Positions 42,212 through 52,241 of a stretch of DNA of 64,000 nt are shown here, piece by piece. Positions within the stretch are counted from its first letter, which is position 1, and each line of letters opens with the position of its first letter. The stretch spans positions 5,839,174 to 5,903,173 of the forward strand of contig CP151667.1 in the NCBI GenBank assembly GCA_038400315.1. The letters are read 5' to 3'. Source of the stretch: Isosphaeraceae bacterium EP7. GTDB lineage: Bacteria > Planctomycetota > Planctomycetia > Isosphaerales > Isosphaeraceae. A program made the translations under genes and the position numbers. The notes under the pieces were generated by a model. The model saw nothing but the letters and a program-made list of their open reading frames with translations, was not told where the DNA came from and did not search any database.

Positions 42212-44634
42212 GCGGCCACCTCGCGATTCTTCAAGATGAAATAGCCGGCGATGGTGAATGGGAGGGCGTAGGCGAGGGCCATCAGCGTGTTCTCGAGCAG
42301 CAGGCGGCCGCCGACGGCGTAGCCCTCGGCCACCGTGTTGCTCACGTCAAGCGCAGTGAAGTTCGGCACGATGTAGACCAGCCTCGACATGACCGGCAGG
42401 ACCAGCGAGTCGAGCGTCTTGGCCACGACGACGGCCATCGTCGGCGACAGGTCGTTGACCAGGTTCTCGTGCGAGAGCAGCCGGATCAGCGACTCGAACG
42501 GCCCGCCCCCCTGCATCTGGATCGCCTTGAGGGCGAACTCTTGCAGGAAGCCGAATGCCATCTGGCCCGCCACGAAGAAGGCGATCGTCAGCAGGAGTGC
42601 CACCGGCCAGCTCAGGAACGACCCGGCGAAGACTCCGATGGCCGTCAGCACCATCGCCTGGAGCCAGACTCCGAAGAGTCCCTTGAGGAAGTTCCAGCCG
42701 AACGTGCCCGACGGGGCGACCAGGTACAGGTCGCTCTCGGCCATCCCCAGATACTGGGTCGGGCTGAGACAGCGGACCTCGATACGGAGGGCACCCTGCG
42801 AGCCGGCCAGCAGCGTAGCCGGCAGGAGGAGCTTGTTGGTGTAGTACTCGCGGATGGCGAACGTGTCCTCGAACCGGGCATTGGTCACGGGGTTGACCGC
42901 CTGGATCGACGCGTAGACGGGGTCGCCAACGATCCCCTTGGTCGTCCTGTAGACGCTGAAGGTCATCTCGGCGGGGACGTCGGGCGAGTGCAAGGCCCGC
43001 TCGTCGCGCCTGGTCTTGTCGGCGTCCGCGGCCTTTCCGGCCGCCTCGTCGGCGTCGGCCTTCTTCAGCAAGTCGGCCGACTGCGTGACCATGCGGGCGA
43101 TCTGGGCGTCGAGCCCCTTGACCTCCTCCATGTTCCGCGAGATCGCCGTGGTCAGCCTCGACGATTCAGCGGCCGGAAGGTCGGGGCGGCCCTTGGCCTG
43201 CTCGGCAGACTGGGTCTGGACGAGCAGGTCGCCGCGGCGATTCTGGAGGTCTTCGATCGTGTCCTTGCGGAGGAACTGGTCGACCGGGATCCGCCGATCC
43301 AGCGGCAGCTTGGGATCGATCGGGTCGGGCACAACACCGAAGACCCAGATGGCCGCCGACGGGGTCGCCCCTTCGACGAAGCTCCGTCGCTCGGTCTCCT
43401 GGCCGACATCGATGCCCTTGTAGTGCGGCTTGCCCAGCGAGTCCAGGAATGTCAGCGAGCCCTTCACGGGCACTCGGGCCGACATTCGGGTACGCAGCTG
43501 ATCGGCCTGATCGCGGGCGGCCTTGGCCTGGGTGGTCAGGTTCTGCGAGGTGTACTTCTTTGCATCCTCGTCGACCTTGCTGATCGTCCCGCCGACGGTC
43601 CTGCTCAGGTAGAAGAGGCTGATGCCGCCGAAGATGGCGATCATCACCGTGACCAGGCCCATGTAGCCGATCAGGCGTCCCCAGATCAGCTCCAGCCGAC
43701 GCACCGGCTTGCTGACGATCGTGTAGATCGTCTGCTGGCGGATGTCATTGGGTAGGCTGATCGACGACAGGATCGTCACCATGACCGTCAGGAGCAGCGA
43801 GCAGAGCAGGGTCAGCATGCCGACATACAGCCGGCCCATCTCGGCCGCGCGAGGGGCCTGGAGAAACCAGTGGGTGAAGGCCAGGATCACGCCGAAGATC
43901 ACGAGCACCACGTAGGGGGCCCACATCCGGCGGTTGGCTTCCAGGATGCTGAAGTTGGCGATCGAGTAGAGACGGCGCCAGCGGATGGCCGCCAGCTCGG
44001 TGGAGAGGATGAGGGCGAGTTGGATCAGGGCCACGAAGCCCATGTAGGTTGCGCCCAGCCGGGCACCAGAGGCCAGGACGTACGGGAAGGATGCCGGCGT
44101 GAGGGTCGTGTTGAGCAGGCCTAGGGCGGCGAAGAAGCCGAGCACCAGGGCCAGGTGGGCCCCGATCAGGACCAGCGGGTCGGACTTGTGGCCGACCCGG
44201 CCGACGGTCGTCCAGAGCAACTTTTCGACCCAGGCCAGCAGCACCAGGCCGAAGCCGGTCGCCAGGACCGTCGTCAGCGGGATGCCGCCGAGGCCGAACG
44301 ACCTCACTCGCTGGGTCGCGACAAGGACCTGAAGGAACGACGTCCCGATCAGGCCCGCGAGGGCCGCCAGCGCGGCGATCGACAGCCAGTCGAGGCGGAC
44401 TTGCCCCCCCTCCTTGGCGGCCCGCAGCACCCGCGAGCCCACCCAGCCCATCAGCGTGAGCAGGCCCACGATTTTCAACCAGGTGATCAGCGAGCCGAGG
44501 AGCCCCGGGACCGAATACATCGGGTCGCCGAAGACCAGCAGCCACTGCAAGGGGATATCCAGCCAGGGGCGAGGGCCCGCCGGGCCGGGACCGGCTTGCG
44601 CCCAGAGCATCAATGTAGGGAGCAACGAGACCAT
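42208..44634 (-). CDS. ABC-2 type transporter permease with large central domain
   Basis: An 808-residue membrane protein. The N-terminal third (to about 350) has roughly seven to eight hydrophobic helices. DIRQQTIYTIVSKPVRRLELIWGR near 310 is the ABC-2 permease coupling motif. From about 350 to 620 there is a long charged, non-membrane region (KVDEDAKKYTSQ, then RRDERALHSPDVPAEMTFSVY), then two or three more helices (about 645-700 and 780-805). This layout resembles export permeases whose inserted loop lies outside the membrane. The partner ATPase gene is 182 bases upstream and the 469-residue protein gene overlaps downstream. The cargo is unknown. Confidence 0.8.
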   Translation of the reverse strand: MVSLLPTLMLWAQAGPGPAGPRPWLDIPLQWLLVFGDPMYSVPGLLGSLITWLKIVGLLTLMGWVGSRVLRAAKEGGQVRLDWLSIAALAALAGLIGTSFLQVLVATQRVRSFGLGGIPLTTVLATGFGLVLLAWVEKLLWTTVGRVGHKSDPLVLIGAHLALVLGFFAALGLLNTTLTPASFPYVLASGARLGATYMGFVALIQLALILSTELAAIRWRRLYSIANFSILEANRRMWAPYVVLVIFGVILAFTHWFLQAPRAAEMGRLYVGMLTLLCSLLLTVMVTILSSISLPNDIRQQTIYTIVSKPVRRLELIWGRLIGYMGLVTVMIAIFGGISLFYLSRTVGGTISKVDEDAKKYTSQNLTTQAKAARDQADQLRTRMSARVPVKGSLTFLDSLGKPHYKGIDVGQETERRSFVEGATPSAAIWVFGVVPDPIDPKLPLDRRIPVDQFLRKDTIEDLQNRRGDLLVQTQSAEQAKGRPDLPAAESSRLTTAISRNMEEVKGLDAQIARMVTQSADLLKKADADEAAGKAADADKTRRDERALHSPDVPAEMTFSVYRTTKGIVGDPVYASIQAVNPVTNARFEDTFAIREYYTNKLLLPATLLAGSQGALRIEVRCLSPTQYLGMAESDLYLVAPSGTFGWNFLKGLFGVWLQAMVLTAIGVFAGSFLSWPVALLLTIAFFVAGQMAFGFLQEFALKAIQMQGGGPFESLIRLLSHENLVNDLSPTMAVVVAKTLDSLVLPVMSRLVYIVPNFTALDVSNTVAEGYAVGGRLLLENTLMALAYALPFTIAGYFILKNREVAA

Positions 44635-44749
44635 CGGAGATCACTCCTCGGGCGCCGCGCGGATCGTCGCGGGCGTTCAGCCGAGCCGTCGTCAGTCGGT
44701 AGGTCGTAATGCCGCGGGGAGCGTGCTGCGTGGATGGGCAAGGGCAAAA

Positions 44750-44768
44750 GCCCGGATTCGATCCGGGC
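44750..44768 (-). terminator. Hairpin with T-run between ABC ATPase and permease genes
   Basis: GCCCGGAT (44750-44757) pairs with ATCCGGGC (44761-44768) around a three-base loop. On the minus strand the stem is followed by TTTT. It lies about 48 bases after the ATPase stop and may act as a partial terminator inside the operon. Confidence 0.5.
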
Positions 44769-44816
44769 CCGCCCGCCTTGGCGTTTCGAAAAAACAAGGA
44801 GAGGCGGCGGCGGGGC

Positions 44817-45764
44817 TCAGTTCTTGCCCGGGACGGCCGCCAGCTCTTCGGGAGTCATCGTGGGCAGGCCGGCGTCGCCCGGCTTGTCGCCCACCCGGCG
44901 TCGGCCCGGGTGCAGGTCGCTCTCGCGGACGATGCGCAGGAAGAGTTCTTCCAGCGTGGTCGTCGGGTGATCGACCGCCAGGAGTTGCGCGCCGTGACGT
45001 CCCAGGACGCCCTTGATCTCTTCGAGCGCCGTGTCGGGCAGGTCGCGCACCTTGAACTGGGTGACGTCCTGGACCGTCAGCAGGTCGCTCACCTTGCCGA
45101 GCTCTTTCAGCTCGCCGCGGTGAAGGATGGCGATCCGGTCGCAGATGTCCTGCATGTCGGCCAGAAGGTGACCCGACAGGACGATCGTCTTGCCCTGCTC
45201 TCGGAGGTCGCGAATCAGCTCCTTGATCTCCGACGTGCCGATCGGGTCGAGGCCGCTGGTCGGCTCGTCCAGGAGGATCAGCTCGGGATTGTTGATCAGG
45301 GCCTGGGCCAGGCCGATCCGGCGCTGCATCCCCTTGGAATATTCGCGGAGCTGCCGGTGCTTGGCGCCCGAGAGACCGACCATGTCGATCAGGCGGTCGA
45401 CCCGCTTGGTGCGCTCGGCCCGCGACATCTTGAAGAGCCGCCCGTAGAAGTGCAGCGTCTCCTCGGCGTTCAAGAACTTGTAGAGGTACGACTCCTCGGG
45501 GAGGTAGCCGATCCGCTCATTCTTGGCGACGTTGGTCGTCGGCTCGTTGAAGATGAAGGCATCCCCCTCGGTGGGGAAGAGCAGACCGAGGAGCAGCTTG
45601 ATCGTGGTGGTCTTGCCCGAACCGTTCGGTCCGAGGACACCGAAGATCTCTCCCCGATAGACCTTCAGGTCGAGCGCCTTGAGGGCCTGGACCTTCGGCC
45701 TGCCCCAGAAGTCGCGGTAGACCTTCGTCAGGTTCCGGGTCTCAATGATGACGTCTCGGCTCAT
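44817..45764 (-). CDS. ABC transporter ATP-binding protein
   Basis: A 315-residue ATPase. [17 protein letters not shown] at about 42-58 is Walker [16 protein letters not shown] is the ABC signature. [13 protein letters not shown] is Walker B, and [17 protein letters not shown] is the switch histidine region. The C-terminal extension from about 235 ([18 protein letters not shown], then [15 protein letters not shown]) is typical of ATPases that pair with ABC-2 exporters (DUF4162-like). The frame is open upstream; the ATG at 45764 begins the conserved sequence. It drives the permease encoded next on the same strand. Confidence 0.9.
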   Translation of the reverse strand: MSRDVIIETRNLTKVYRDFWGRPKVQALKALDLKVYRGEIFGVLGPNGSGKTTTIKLLLGLLFPTEGDAFIFNEPTTNVAKNERIGYLPEESYLYKFLNAEETLHFYGRLFKMSRAERTKRVDRLIDMVGLSGAKHRQLREYSKGMQRRIGLAQALINNPELILLDEPTSGLDPIGTSEIKELIRDLREQGKTIVLSGHLLADMQDICDRIAILHRGELKELGKVSDLLTVQDVTQFKVRDLPDTALEEIKGVLGRHGAQLLAVDHPTTTLEELFLRIVRESDLHPGRRRVGDKPGDAGLPTMTPEELAAVPGKN

Positions 45765-46205
45765 CGCGGGCGCCTTATTCGGGGACGAAAGATGGAGACG
45801 ATTTCGGCCGCCCTCGGCGACCTCGTCGAGTCCGCCGCGCGGACGCACTCGAGACCGGCGGGCACGTATGTGCGGATAGAAGATCTGCTCGATGAATCGG
45901 AAGAATCGTCCGAGGCGAGACGACACGGGGGTCGACTCGCGAGCCCCGGAATCCGCCAGAAGACGCCGGCGATTTGCCAAGACGGCAGGGCGGCGTCACG
46001 CTTGCTACGCCGCACCGACCTTGTTGGTTCGCCACCGGCACGAATCATTTTCGCCCGAACATGGCAGGCTGGGCAAGGGACTGCCCCGATTTAGGTGCGA
46101 CATCGCCGGGCCAGCACGCCTCGTTAGACGCTCGAGGCCGCTTCGGCCCCGAGCGATTCTCGGGGCCGAAGCGGCCAGCTCAGACGCTCGCGAGATCACG
46201 GCCGA
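45765..46205. other. Intergenic region upstream of the ABC exporter operon
   Basis: These 441 bases hold a perfect hairpin (46136-46176, listed separately) and presumably the promoter of the ABC operon. No clear -35/-10 pair and no gene was seen. Confidence 0.5.
46136..46176 (-). terminator. Perfect 18-bp hairpin after the CxxCH protein gene
   Basis: Arms 46136-46153 and 46159-46176 are exactly complementary around a five-base loop (CGATT). It begins 30 bases past the stop at 46206 on the minus strand. No T-run. Confidence 0.65.
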
Positions 46206-46703
46206 TCAGGGGGTCAAACCCGAACCACCGGGAGCAATCGGCGTCGCCTCCACCCGACCACTGAACTTGGGCGTGGCGATTCCGGAGTCCCTCGCCAGCG
46301 CCTCTTCGTAGGGGAAGACGGGCGTCATCGCGCTGGCAATCGCCGGGCCTCCCATCGGGTGGCAGCCACCGCAGCCTGCGTAAGCGATGTAGCGCTGACC
46401 GCGGGTGACATACGGGTTGTAGTAGCTGGGGAGGAACATCTGGATTGGCGGGGCGGCGAGATAGCGCGGGAAGTAATATTCGGCGATCCGATCGGCGCCG
46501 ATCGGCAGAGCCGTCCCGAAATCGACCCAGCCGTAGCCATCGGGGTTCCCATTCGGGAATCCGTATCCGTTGCCGGGCCCGGGGCCAAGAATCTGGCCCC
46601 CTCCGCCGTGGGAGTGGCCCTGGACCGGATGGTTGTGGGCGGGGGGGCCGGCGACGGCTCCCAGGGAGATCGCGAGTGCAAGCGAGGCCAACGCGCCAGT
46701 CAT
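46206..46703 (-). CDS. Small secreted protein with one CxxCH motif
   Basis: A 165-residue protein with a signal peptide (ALASLALAISLGAVAG, residues about 4-19). A histidine- and glycine-rich stretch (PPAHNHPVQGHSHGGGG) and a glycine/asparagine/tyrosine-rich section follow. AYAGCGGCHPMGG near residue 110 holds a single CxxCH, the c-type haem attachment pattern. No known domain is evident. The start at 46703 is fixed by GGAGG five bases upstream; an ATG at 46715 overlaps that site and is less likely. It is a single-gene unit with its own hairpin. Confidence 0.65.
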   Translation of the reverse strand: MTGALASLALAISLGAVAGPPAHNHPVQGHSHGGGGQILGPGPGNGYGFPNGNPDGYGWVDFGTALPIGADRIAEYYFPRYLAAPPIQMFLPSYYNPYVTRGQRYIAYAGCGGCHPMGGPAIASAMTPVFPYEEALARDSGIATPKFSGRVEATPIAPGGSGLTP

Positions 46704-46972
46704 GCTCACCTCCATGATCGGCCGGGCTGCTCGATGCGCCAGGCTCAAGTGGGACAGGCCGAGCCAAAGTGCTCGCGGCGATCCTGCCGCGGGCGAGACG
46801 CTCGTGCCACCAACGCAGAGCCTACACGCGCAAACCGAACCATGTCGCCGGAAGCGCGGTCTGCCACTTCCGGTCGCGCCCACGAATGGGTACGATCCGG
46901 ACGAGGCGGAGATCCGCGCCCCTCGATTTCTCGGAACCATCCGCGCGGGCTGACCCCCCTTCCGGGAACCGC

Positions 46973-47572
<600 letters not shown>

Positions 47573-47618
47573 CGCGAGGCCCGGTCAACCACCCCGAATC
47601 ACGACGGGCGCCCCGTCC

Positions 47619-48857
47619 ATGCTGACCGACAAGGAAGCGACACTCGCGGTGCTGGCCGCCGCCGAGCCACTGCCCGCGCACCTCGTCTCGCTCGGAGACG
47701 CAGGCGGCCTGATCCTGGCCGAGAATGTCTCCGCCGACCTCGACTCTCCCCCCTTCACCAAGGCTCTCGTCGACGGCTACGCCGTGCGGTCCTCCGACCT
47801 CGGGGCGGCGGGCTCGTCGTTGCCTCTGGGCCGCCAGATCCTCGCGGGTCAGAGCCCGGACACTCCACTGGGCCCACGCGAGGCAGCCTCGATCATGACC
47901 GGGGCGCCCATGCCCGAGGGCGCCGATGCCGTCGTGATGATCGAGCGGACCGTGCTCGCGGGCGACCTGGTCGAGTTCCTCGATGATGCCCCCAGGCCGG
48001 GCAGGAACCTGATGCCCAGGGGCCGCGAGATGCGTGCCGGAGACCTCGTCGCACGCCTCGGCGACGTCCTCAGTCCCGCGCTCATCGGCCTCCTCGCGGC
48101 CGTCGGCCGGCCCAGGATCGCCGCGTTTGGGCCGGCCCGAGTCGCCGTCGTCCCGACCGGTGACGAGTTGGTCGAGGCCGACTTCCAGCCCGGCCCGGGC
48201 CAGATCCGCAACTCCAATGGCCCGATGCTGGCCGCCCTGGCTCGCGAAGCCGGCGCCCTCGCCACCCTTTACCCGATCGCACCCGACGACGAAGGCCCGC
48301 TCACCCTCGCCCTCAAAGAAGGGCTGGACGCCGACGTCCTGCTCATCATTGGCGGCGTCTCGGCCGGGGTCCGCGACCTGGTCCCGCATGCCCTGGGGTT
48401 ACTGGGCGTGGAGACCGTCTTCCACAAGGTCCGGATCAAGCCGGGCAAGCCGCTGCTGCTCGGGCTCGGGCCGAACCGGTCGGAACGCCCGCGCTGCCTG
48501 GTCTTCGGCTTGCCGGGCAACCCGGCCAGTGGCTTCGTCAATTTTCACGTCTTCGTCGCCCCGGCCCTCGACAAGATGACTCACCGTCAGGATCGGACTC
48601 GTTGGGCAAGGCTCCGGCTCAGCACGGACTTCGCCCATCGCGGCGACCGCCCGACGTATCACCCTTCTCGGTATGAATTTCGAGACGGGTCGATCGCGAT
48701 CCGGCCGCTCGACTGGGCGGGTTCGGCCGACCTCCGGAGCCTGACCGACTCCGACGCCTTGATCCGGTTCGCCGAAGGCGACCGTCACTATCGAGCCGGC
48801 GAGGAGGTCGATATCCTCCAGACCCGCGGCCGATCCCCGGACCTCCCCCAGCCTTGA
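47619..48857 (+). CDS. moeA: Molybdopterin molybdenumtransferase
   Basis: A 412-residue enzyme that inserts molybdate into adenylylated molybdopterin. The signatures are SPPFTKALVDGYAVR near 44, REAASIMTGAPMPEGADAVV near 88, VVPTGDELVE near 180, IIGGVSAGVRDLV near 246 (MoCF-binding domain) and VFGLPGNPASG near 298. The length and domain order are those of MoeA. The start ATG follows the trpG stop by 46 bases, and the stop overlaps a possible TTG start of lnt. Confidence 0.92.
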   Translation: MLTDKEATLAVLAAAEPLPAHLVSLGDAGGLILAENVSADLDSPPFTKALVDGYAVRSSDLGAAGSSLPLGRQILAGQSPDTPLGPREAASIMTGAPMPEGADAVVMIERTVLAGDLVEFLDDAPRPGRNLMPRGREMRAGDLVARLGDVLSPALIGLLAAVGRPRIAAFGPARVAVVPTGDELVEADFQPGPGQIRNSNGPMLAALAREAGALATLYPIAPDDEGPLTLALKEGLDADVLLIIGGVSAGVRDLVPHALGLLGVETVFHKVRIKPGKPLLLGLGPNRSERPRCLVFGLPGNPASGFVNFHVFVAPALDKMTHRQDRTRWARLRLSTDFAHRGDRPTYHPSRYEFRDGSIAIRPLDWAGSADLRSLTDSDALIRFAEGDRHYRAGEEVDILQTRGRSPDLPQP

Positions 48858-48868
48858 GCACCCGACCG

Positions 48869-50590
48869 ATGACCCCCGAAACGATCGCGGTCTCCCCACA
48901 GCCGAGGTCTCCGCTTGACCGCAGCCCGGCGTTGCTCTCGGTCGCTTCGGCACTGCTCACCTGGGCCACCTTCCCGCCGGCCGAGGCCAGTTGGCTCGCC
49001 TGGGTCTCGCTCGTCCCCTTCTTCTCGGTCCTCGGCAGCCAACGGCCCGCCCGGTCGATCTACTTCGGGGCCTGGCTGGGCGGCCTGGTCTTCTGGGTGC
49101 TCGCCATCCAGTGGATCCGGCATACCGACGAGACCGCCTGGCTGGGTTGGCTGGTCATGGCCACCTTCCTCTCCCTCGGCTGGCCCCTGTTCGTCTGGCT
49201 GACCCGCACGGCCGTGCTTCGGCTGAGAATCTCGCCGCTGGCCGCCGCACCGATCATGTGGGTTGCCCTGGAGTTGGTCCGCTCTTACATCCTGACCGGG
49301 TTCCCCTGGTATTACCTGGCCCATAGCCAGTTCCGGATGCTCCCGGTGATCCAGATGGCCGACCTCACGGGTGCGCTGGGCCTGAGCCTCCTGATCGCCC
49401 TGGTCAACGCAACACTCACGAAAGCGTTGCTCTCGTGGACCAATCCCGCCAATCTGGGCCACCCGCAACTCGACCGTGACGCGATCCGCGGGGTGATCGT
49501 CACCTCAGCCTTGCTGATCGCGACCCTCGCCTACGGCGGGATCCGGCTCGCGACGTCCCGCTTCGAGGCCGGCCCGCGCATCGCCTTGATGCAGACGAAT
49601 ATCCCCCAGAGCTACAAGAACAGGGCCGAGAGCACAAAGATCATCGCCGATATCGAGGCTATGATCGCTCGACTGGCCAAGGCCAAGGAGCGGCCCGACC
49701 TCCTCGTCTGGCCCGAGACCTCGTACCCCCACGGCCTCGTCCAGATCGCCGGCGGCCTCTCCGCGTCCGAGTTGGAGACGCAAGGCAAGGTCTACGGCCC
49801 CAACCGAGAGCCAGCCTGGTACAACGAGCAGAAACGCATCACCGATGGCTATTTGCTCGAACTCGCCGGCTACCTGAAGACGCCCATGGTCGTTGGGGTG
49901 ACCTTGTACGACTTCGCTCGGGGGGGGGCCTCGCGATTCAATTCGGCCGTCGTCATCGAGCCCGGCAAGGCCGTGTCGCAGGCCTATCACAAACTCTTCC
50001 TCGTCCCGTTCGGCGAGTACATCCCGCTCTTCGAAGTCTTCCCCTGGCTCATCACGCTGACCCCGTACCGCGATGGTTACGTCCCCAACCTGTCGTTCGG
50101 CCGCGAGACGCCGCCACTCGACGTCAACTCCTGGCGTTATGCCGTCGCCATCTGCTTCGAGGACACGGTGGCCCGCGTCGTCAGGCGCGGCATGGTCCCG
50201 GACGCCACGGGGCGCGCGCCCGATGTCCTCTTGAATCTGACCAATGACGGCTGGTTCCACGGGTCGCCGGAACACGAGATGCACCTGGCCGTCAGCGTCT
50301 TTCGGGCCGTCGAGAACCGGGTTCCCCTGGCCCGTGCGGTGAATTCCGGCATCTCGGCGATCATCGACGGCAACGGCAAGATCATCGCCAGCTTGCCCAA
50401 GATGACCGAGGACATCCTGAGCGTCGTCACCCCGCTCGATGGCCGCGTGAGCCTGTATACCAGGCTCGGAGATTGGGTCGGCGGTCTCTGCCTGGCGGCC
50501 TGTCTGGCCGTCACGGTCATGGCATTCCTGGGCAAGACACGCCACCAACCTATCTCCGCCAATCTTCCCGGCTTGCCCCAAGGCGGATGA
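48869..50590 (+). CDS. lnt: Apolipoprotein N-acyltransferase
   Basis: A 573-residue inner-membrane enzyme that adds the third acyl chain to lipoproteins. The N-terminal part has about six membrane helices. The C-terminal nitrilase domain has the catalytic Glu in LLVWPETSYP (near 280), Lys in HKLFLVPFGEYIP (near 370) and Cys in VAICFEDTVAR (near 425), and ends with one more helix. A TTG at 48854 overlaps the moeA stop (TTGA) and would add five residues; neither start has a good ribosome site, so the ATG is chosen. Several lipoproteins encoded in the window are its likely substrates. Confidence 0.93.
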   Translation: MTPETIAVSPQPRSPLDRSPALLSVASALLTWATFPPAEASWLAWVSLVPFFSVLGSQRPARSIYFGAWLGGLVFWVLAIQWIRHTDETAWLGWLVMATFLSLGWPLFVWLTRTAVLRLRISPLAAAPIMWVALELVRSYILTGFPWYYLAHSQFRMLPVIQMADLTGALGLSLLIALVNATLTKALLSWTNPANLGHPQLDRDAIRGVIVTSALLIATLAYGGIRLATSRFEAGPRIALMQTNIPQSYKNRAESTKIIADIEAMIARLAKAKERPDLLVWPETSYPHGLVQIAGGLSASELETQGKVYGPNREPAWYNEQKRITDGYLLELAGYLKTPMVVGVTLYDFARGGASRFNSAVVIEPGKAVSQAYHKLFLVPFGEYIPLFEVFPWLITLTPYRDGYVPNLSFGRETPPLDVNSWRYAVAICFEDTVARVVRRGMVPDATGRAPDVLLNLTNDGWFHGSPEHEMHLAVSVFRAVENRVPLARAVNSGISAIIDGNGKIIASLPKMTEDILSVVTPLDGRVSLYTRLGDWVGGLCLAACLAVTVMAFLGKTRHQPISANLPGLPQGG

Positions 50591-50724
50591 TGAGGTAAGT
50601 TTGCCCCAATCAGGTTGCACAACGGCGCGAGCCATGGGTTGTCAGGGCGTAGGTCTCGATCTGTGCCCTGACCCTCCTTGCCGCGACTTGCGTTGCGCCG
50701 ATACGATAGATCGAACCTAACTCG

Positions 50725-50758
50725 GCACACGCCCACGGCGTCGTCGCCGGGCGTGTGC
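50725..50758 (+). terminator. Hairpin between lnt and the coiled-coil gene
   Basis: Outer stem 50725-50733 with 50750-50758 and inner stem 50736-50740 with 50745-50749, 14 pairs in all with a two-base bulge, loop TCGT. It lies about 135 bases after the lnt stop. No T-run. Confidence 0.45.
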
Positions 50759-50874
50759 TCATACCCTCACTTCGGACGCGAACGGACCAAACGCCCTCGC
50801 CTCGCTCGTCCTGTGCCGGCGTGGTCGGAGGGTTGGCCGGTCGACCGTCTCCTCCTGACATTTAGGGTGGAACT

Positions 50875-51750
50875 ATGACGTTCGTCGGCAAGATCCTGGT
50901 GATCGCCATCATGGCGTTCTCCCTCCTGTTCCTCGCCTTCACGACGGTGGCGTTCGTGACGGGCACGAACTGGAAACTCGAGACGAGCAAGGTCAAGGAA
51001 GTCCTCAACAAGAAGCAGTCCGAGGTCTCGAATCTCACGGCCGAGGTGACCAAGCAGAAGACCGAGATCGACGCGGCCAAGAAGACCCACGAGACCGAGG
51101 TCAAGGACTTCGACAACAAGATCGCCCAGCTCAACAACGATATCGCCCAGATCCAGCAGCAGGCGACGGAGGCCAAGGGCTCGCTCGAGGCCGCCCAGCA
51201 GGCAGCCAAGCTGGCGCTGGATGAGGCCAACGCGAGGACGAAGGAAGTCGACCTGCTCCGCGCCCAGAATGAGGCGGTTCGCAAGCAGTCCGACGAATTC
51301 AAGCTCTCCAAGACCGCCCTTGAAGACGCCCGCCGCGAGCTCGAGCGTCAGCTCGAAGTCGCCAAGAAGCTGAACGAGAACCTGCGAGATCGGGTCTCGA
51401 CCCTCGCCGCGTTCCTCCGCAGCAAGGGCCTGACCGACAACATCAATCAGGTGAAGGCCGAGATCCAGGGCGCGGTCGCCCCGCCGCCCGACGTCGAAGG
51501 CGTCATCACCCGGATCGATGCCCAGTCGAAGCGGGTCGAGATCAGCATCGGCTCCGACGACGGCCTGATCATCGGCCACGAGCTGAACATCTTCCGCACC
51601 AAGCCGAGCACCGATTATCTCGGCAAGATCCGGATCATCTCGGTCGAACCGAACCAGGCCGTCGGAACGCTGGTCAACGGCAAGACGTACCAGGGCAAAA
51701 AGCTGGAGGAGGGGGACATTGTCGCGTCTACGATCCACCCGAGGGGCTAA
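50875..51750 (+). CDS. Membrane-anchored coiled-coil protein of unknown function
   Basis: A 291-residue protein. One N-terminal membrane helix (about 6-30, ILVIAIMAFSLLFLAFTTVAF) is followed by a long coiled coil from about 35 to 185, rich in Lys, Glu, Gln and Ala. A beta-rich C-terminal domain lies at about 195-290 (VEGVITRIDAQSKRVEISIG, DDGLIIGHELNIFR, then KKLEEGDIVAS). That domain resembles the SH3-like C-termini of some cell-envelope proteins, such as FlgT-C or MreC-like folds. The start has AGGGTGG eight bases before it. The small gene that follows overlaps it by 32 bases and is probably its partner. Confidence 0.7.
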   Translation: MTFVGKILVIAIMAFSLLFLAFTTVAFVTGTNWKLETSKVKEVLNKKQSEVSNLTAEVTKQKTEIDAAKKTHETEVKDFDNKIAQLNNDIAQIQQQATEAKGSLEAAQQAAKLALDEANARTKEVDLLRAQNEAVRKQSDEFKLSKTALEDARRELERQLEVAKKLNENLRDRVSTLAAFLRSKGLTDNINQVKAEIQGAVAPPPDVEGVITRIDAQSKRVEISIGSDDGLIIGHELNIFRTKPSTDYLGKIRIISVEPNQAVGTLVNGKTYQGKKLEEGDIVASTIHPRG

Positions 51751-51952
51751 GGCCCCCAGCCGACCCGCAGGCGGGCGCCCCGGCGTCTTCGTCCAGAGCC
51801 CGCAGAGCGACATTTACGTCGTGATGCTCTCCATCGCCCTGGGCGCGATCCTGCTCGGATGCCTGCTACTGGCGCTCATCATGAACCAGTACGGCTTCTC
51901 GACCCAGGTCTCGTCGCTCGTGACCGAGACCTCGAGCCGGCTCCTCGCCTGA
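51719..51952 (+). CDS. Small single-helix membrane protein
   Basis: A 77-residue protein with a basic proline-rich start and one membrane helix at about 33-58 (IYVVMLSIALGAILLGCLLLALI), then a short polar tail. It starts with TTG inside the end of the coiled-coil gene. A GGAGGAGGGGG ribosome site lies just before that TTG and decides the start. The overlap implies coupled translation with the coiled-coil protein. Confidence 0.65.
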   Translation: MSRLRSTRGAKAPSRPAGGRPGVFVQSPQSDIYVVMLSIALGAILLGCLLLALIMNQYGFSTQVSSLVTETSSRLLA

Positions 51953-52094
51953 CCCCCGAAAATTTCGTACACTGTACGCTTGTCAATCCCCAGCCAAAGC
52001 GATACAATCCCTACCGTCCGACCGATCGTTCCACCCGGAACGGCCTGTCGGACGGTGGCGCGCCACTTGCTTTGGACTTGTGCCTCGGCGTGCC

Positions 52095-52110
52095 GACGAA
52101 ACGAACCCGG
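52095..52110 (+). repeat. Fourth copy of the GACGAAACGAACCC motif
   Basis: GACGAAACGAACCCGG lies in the 289-base gap between the small membrane protein and the Rad52-like gene. It matches the copies at 12699 and 12895 over 15 bases, 39 kb away. Confidence 0.6.
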
Positions 52111-52241
52111 CGCGGGCTTTGGCCTGCCCCGTTTCGCTTCTCGCGTCCAAGAGGCGATTGATTTGCACCCGGTGTCCGACATCAAACGAGGGGGGCTGAC
52201 GACCATCGAGTCGCGGCCCAGTCCTCCGGGGGGCGGTACTC

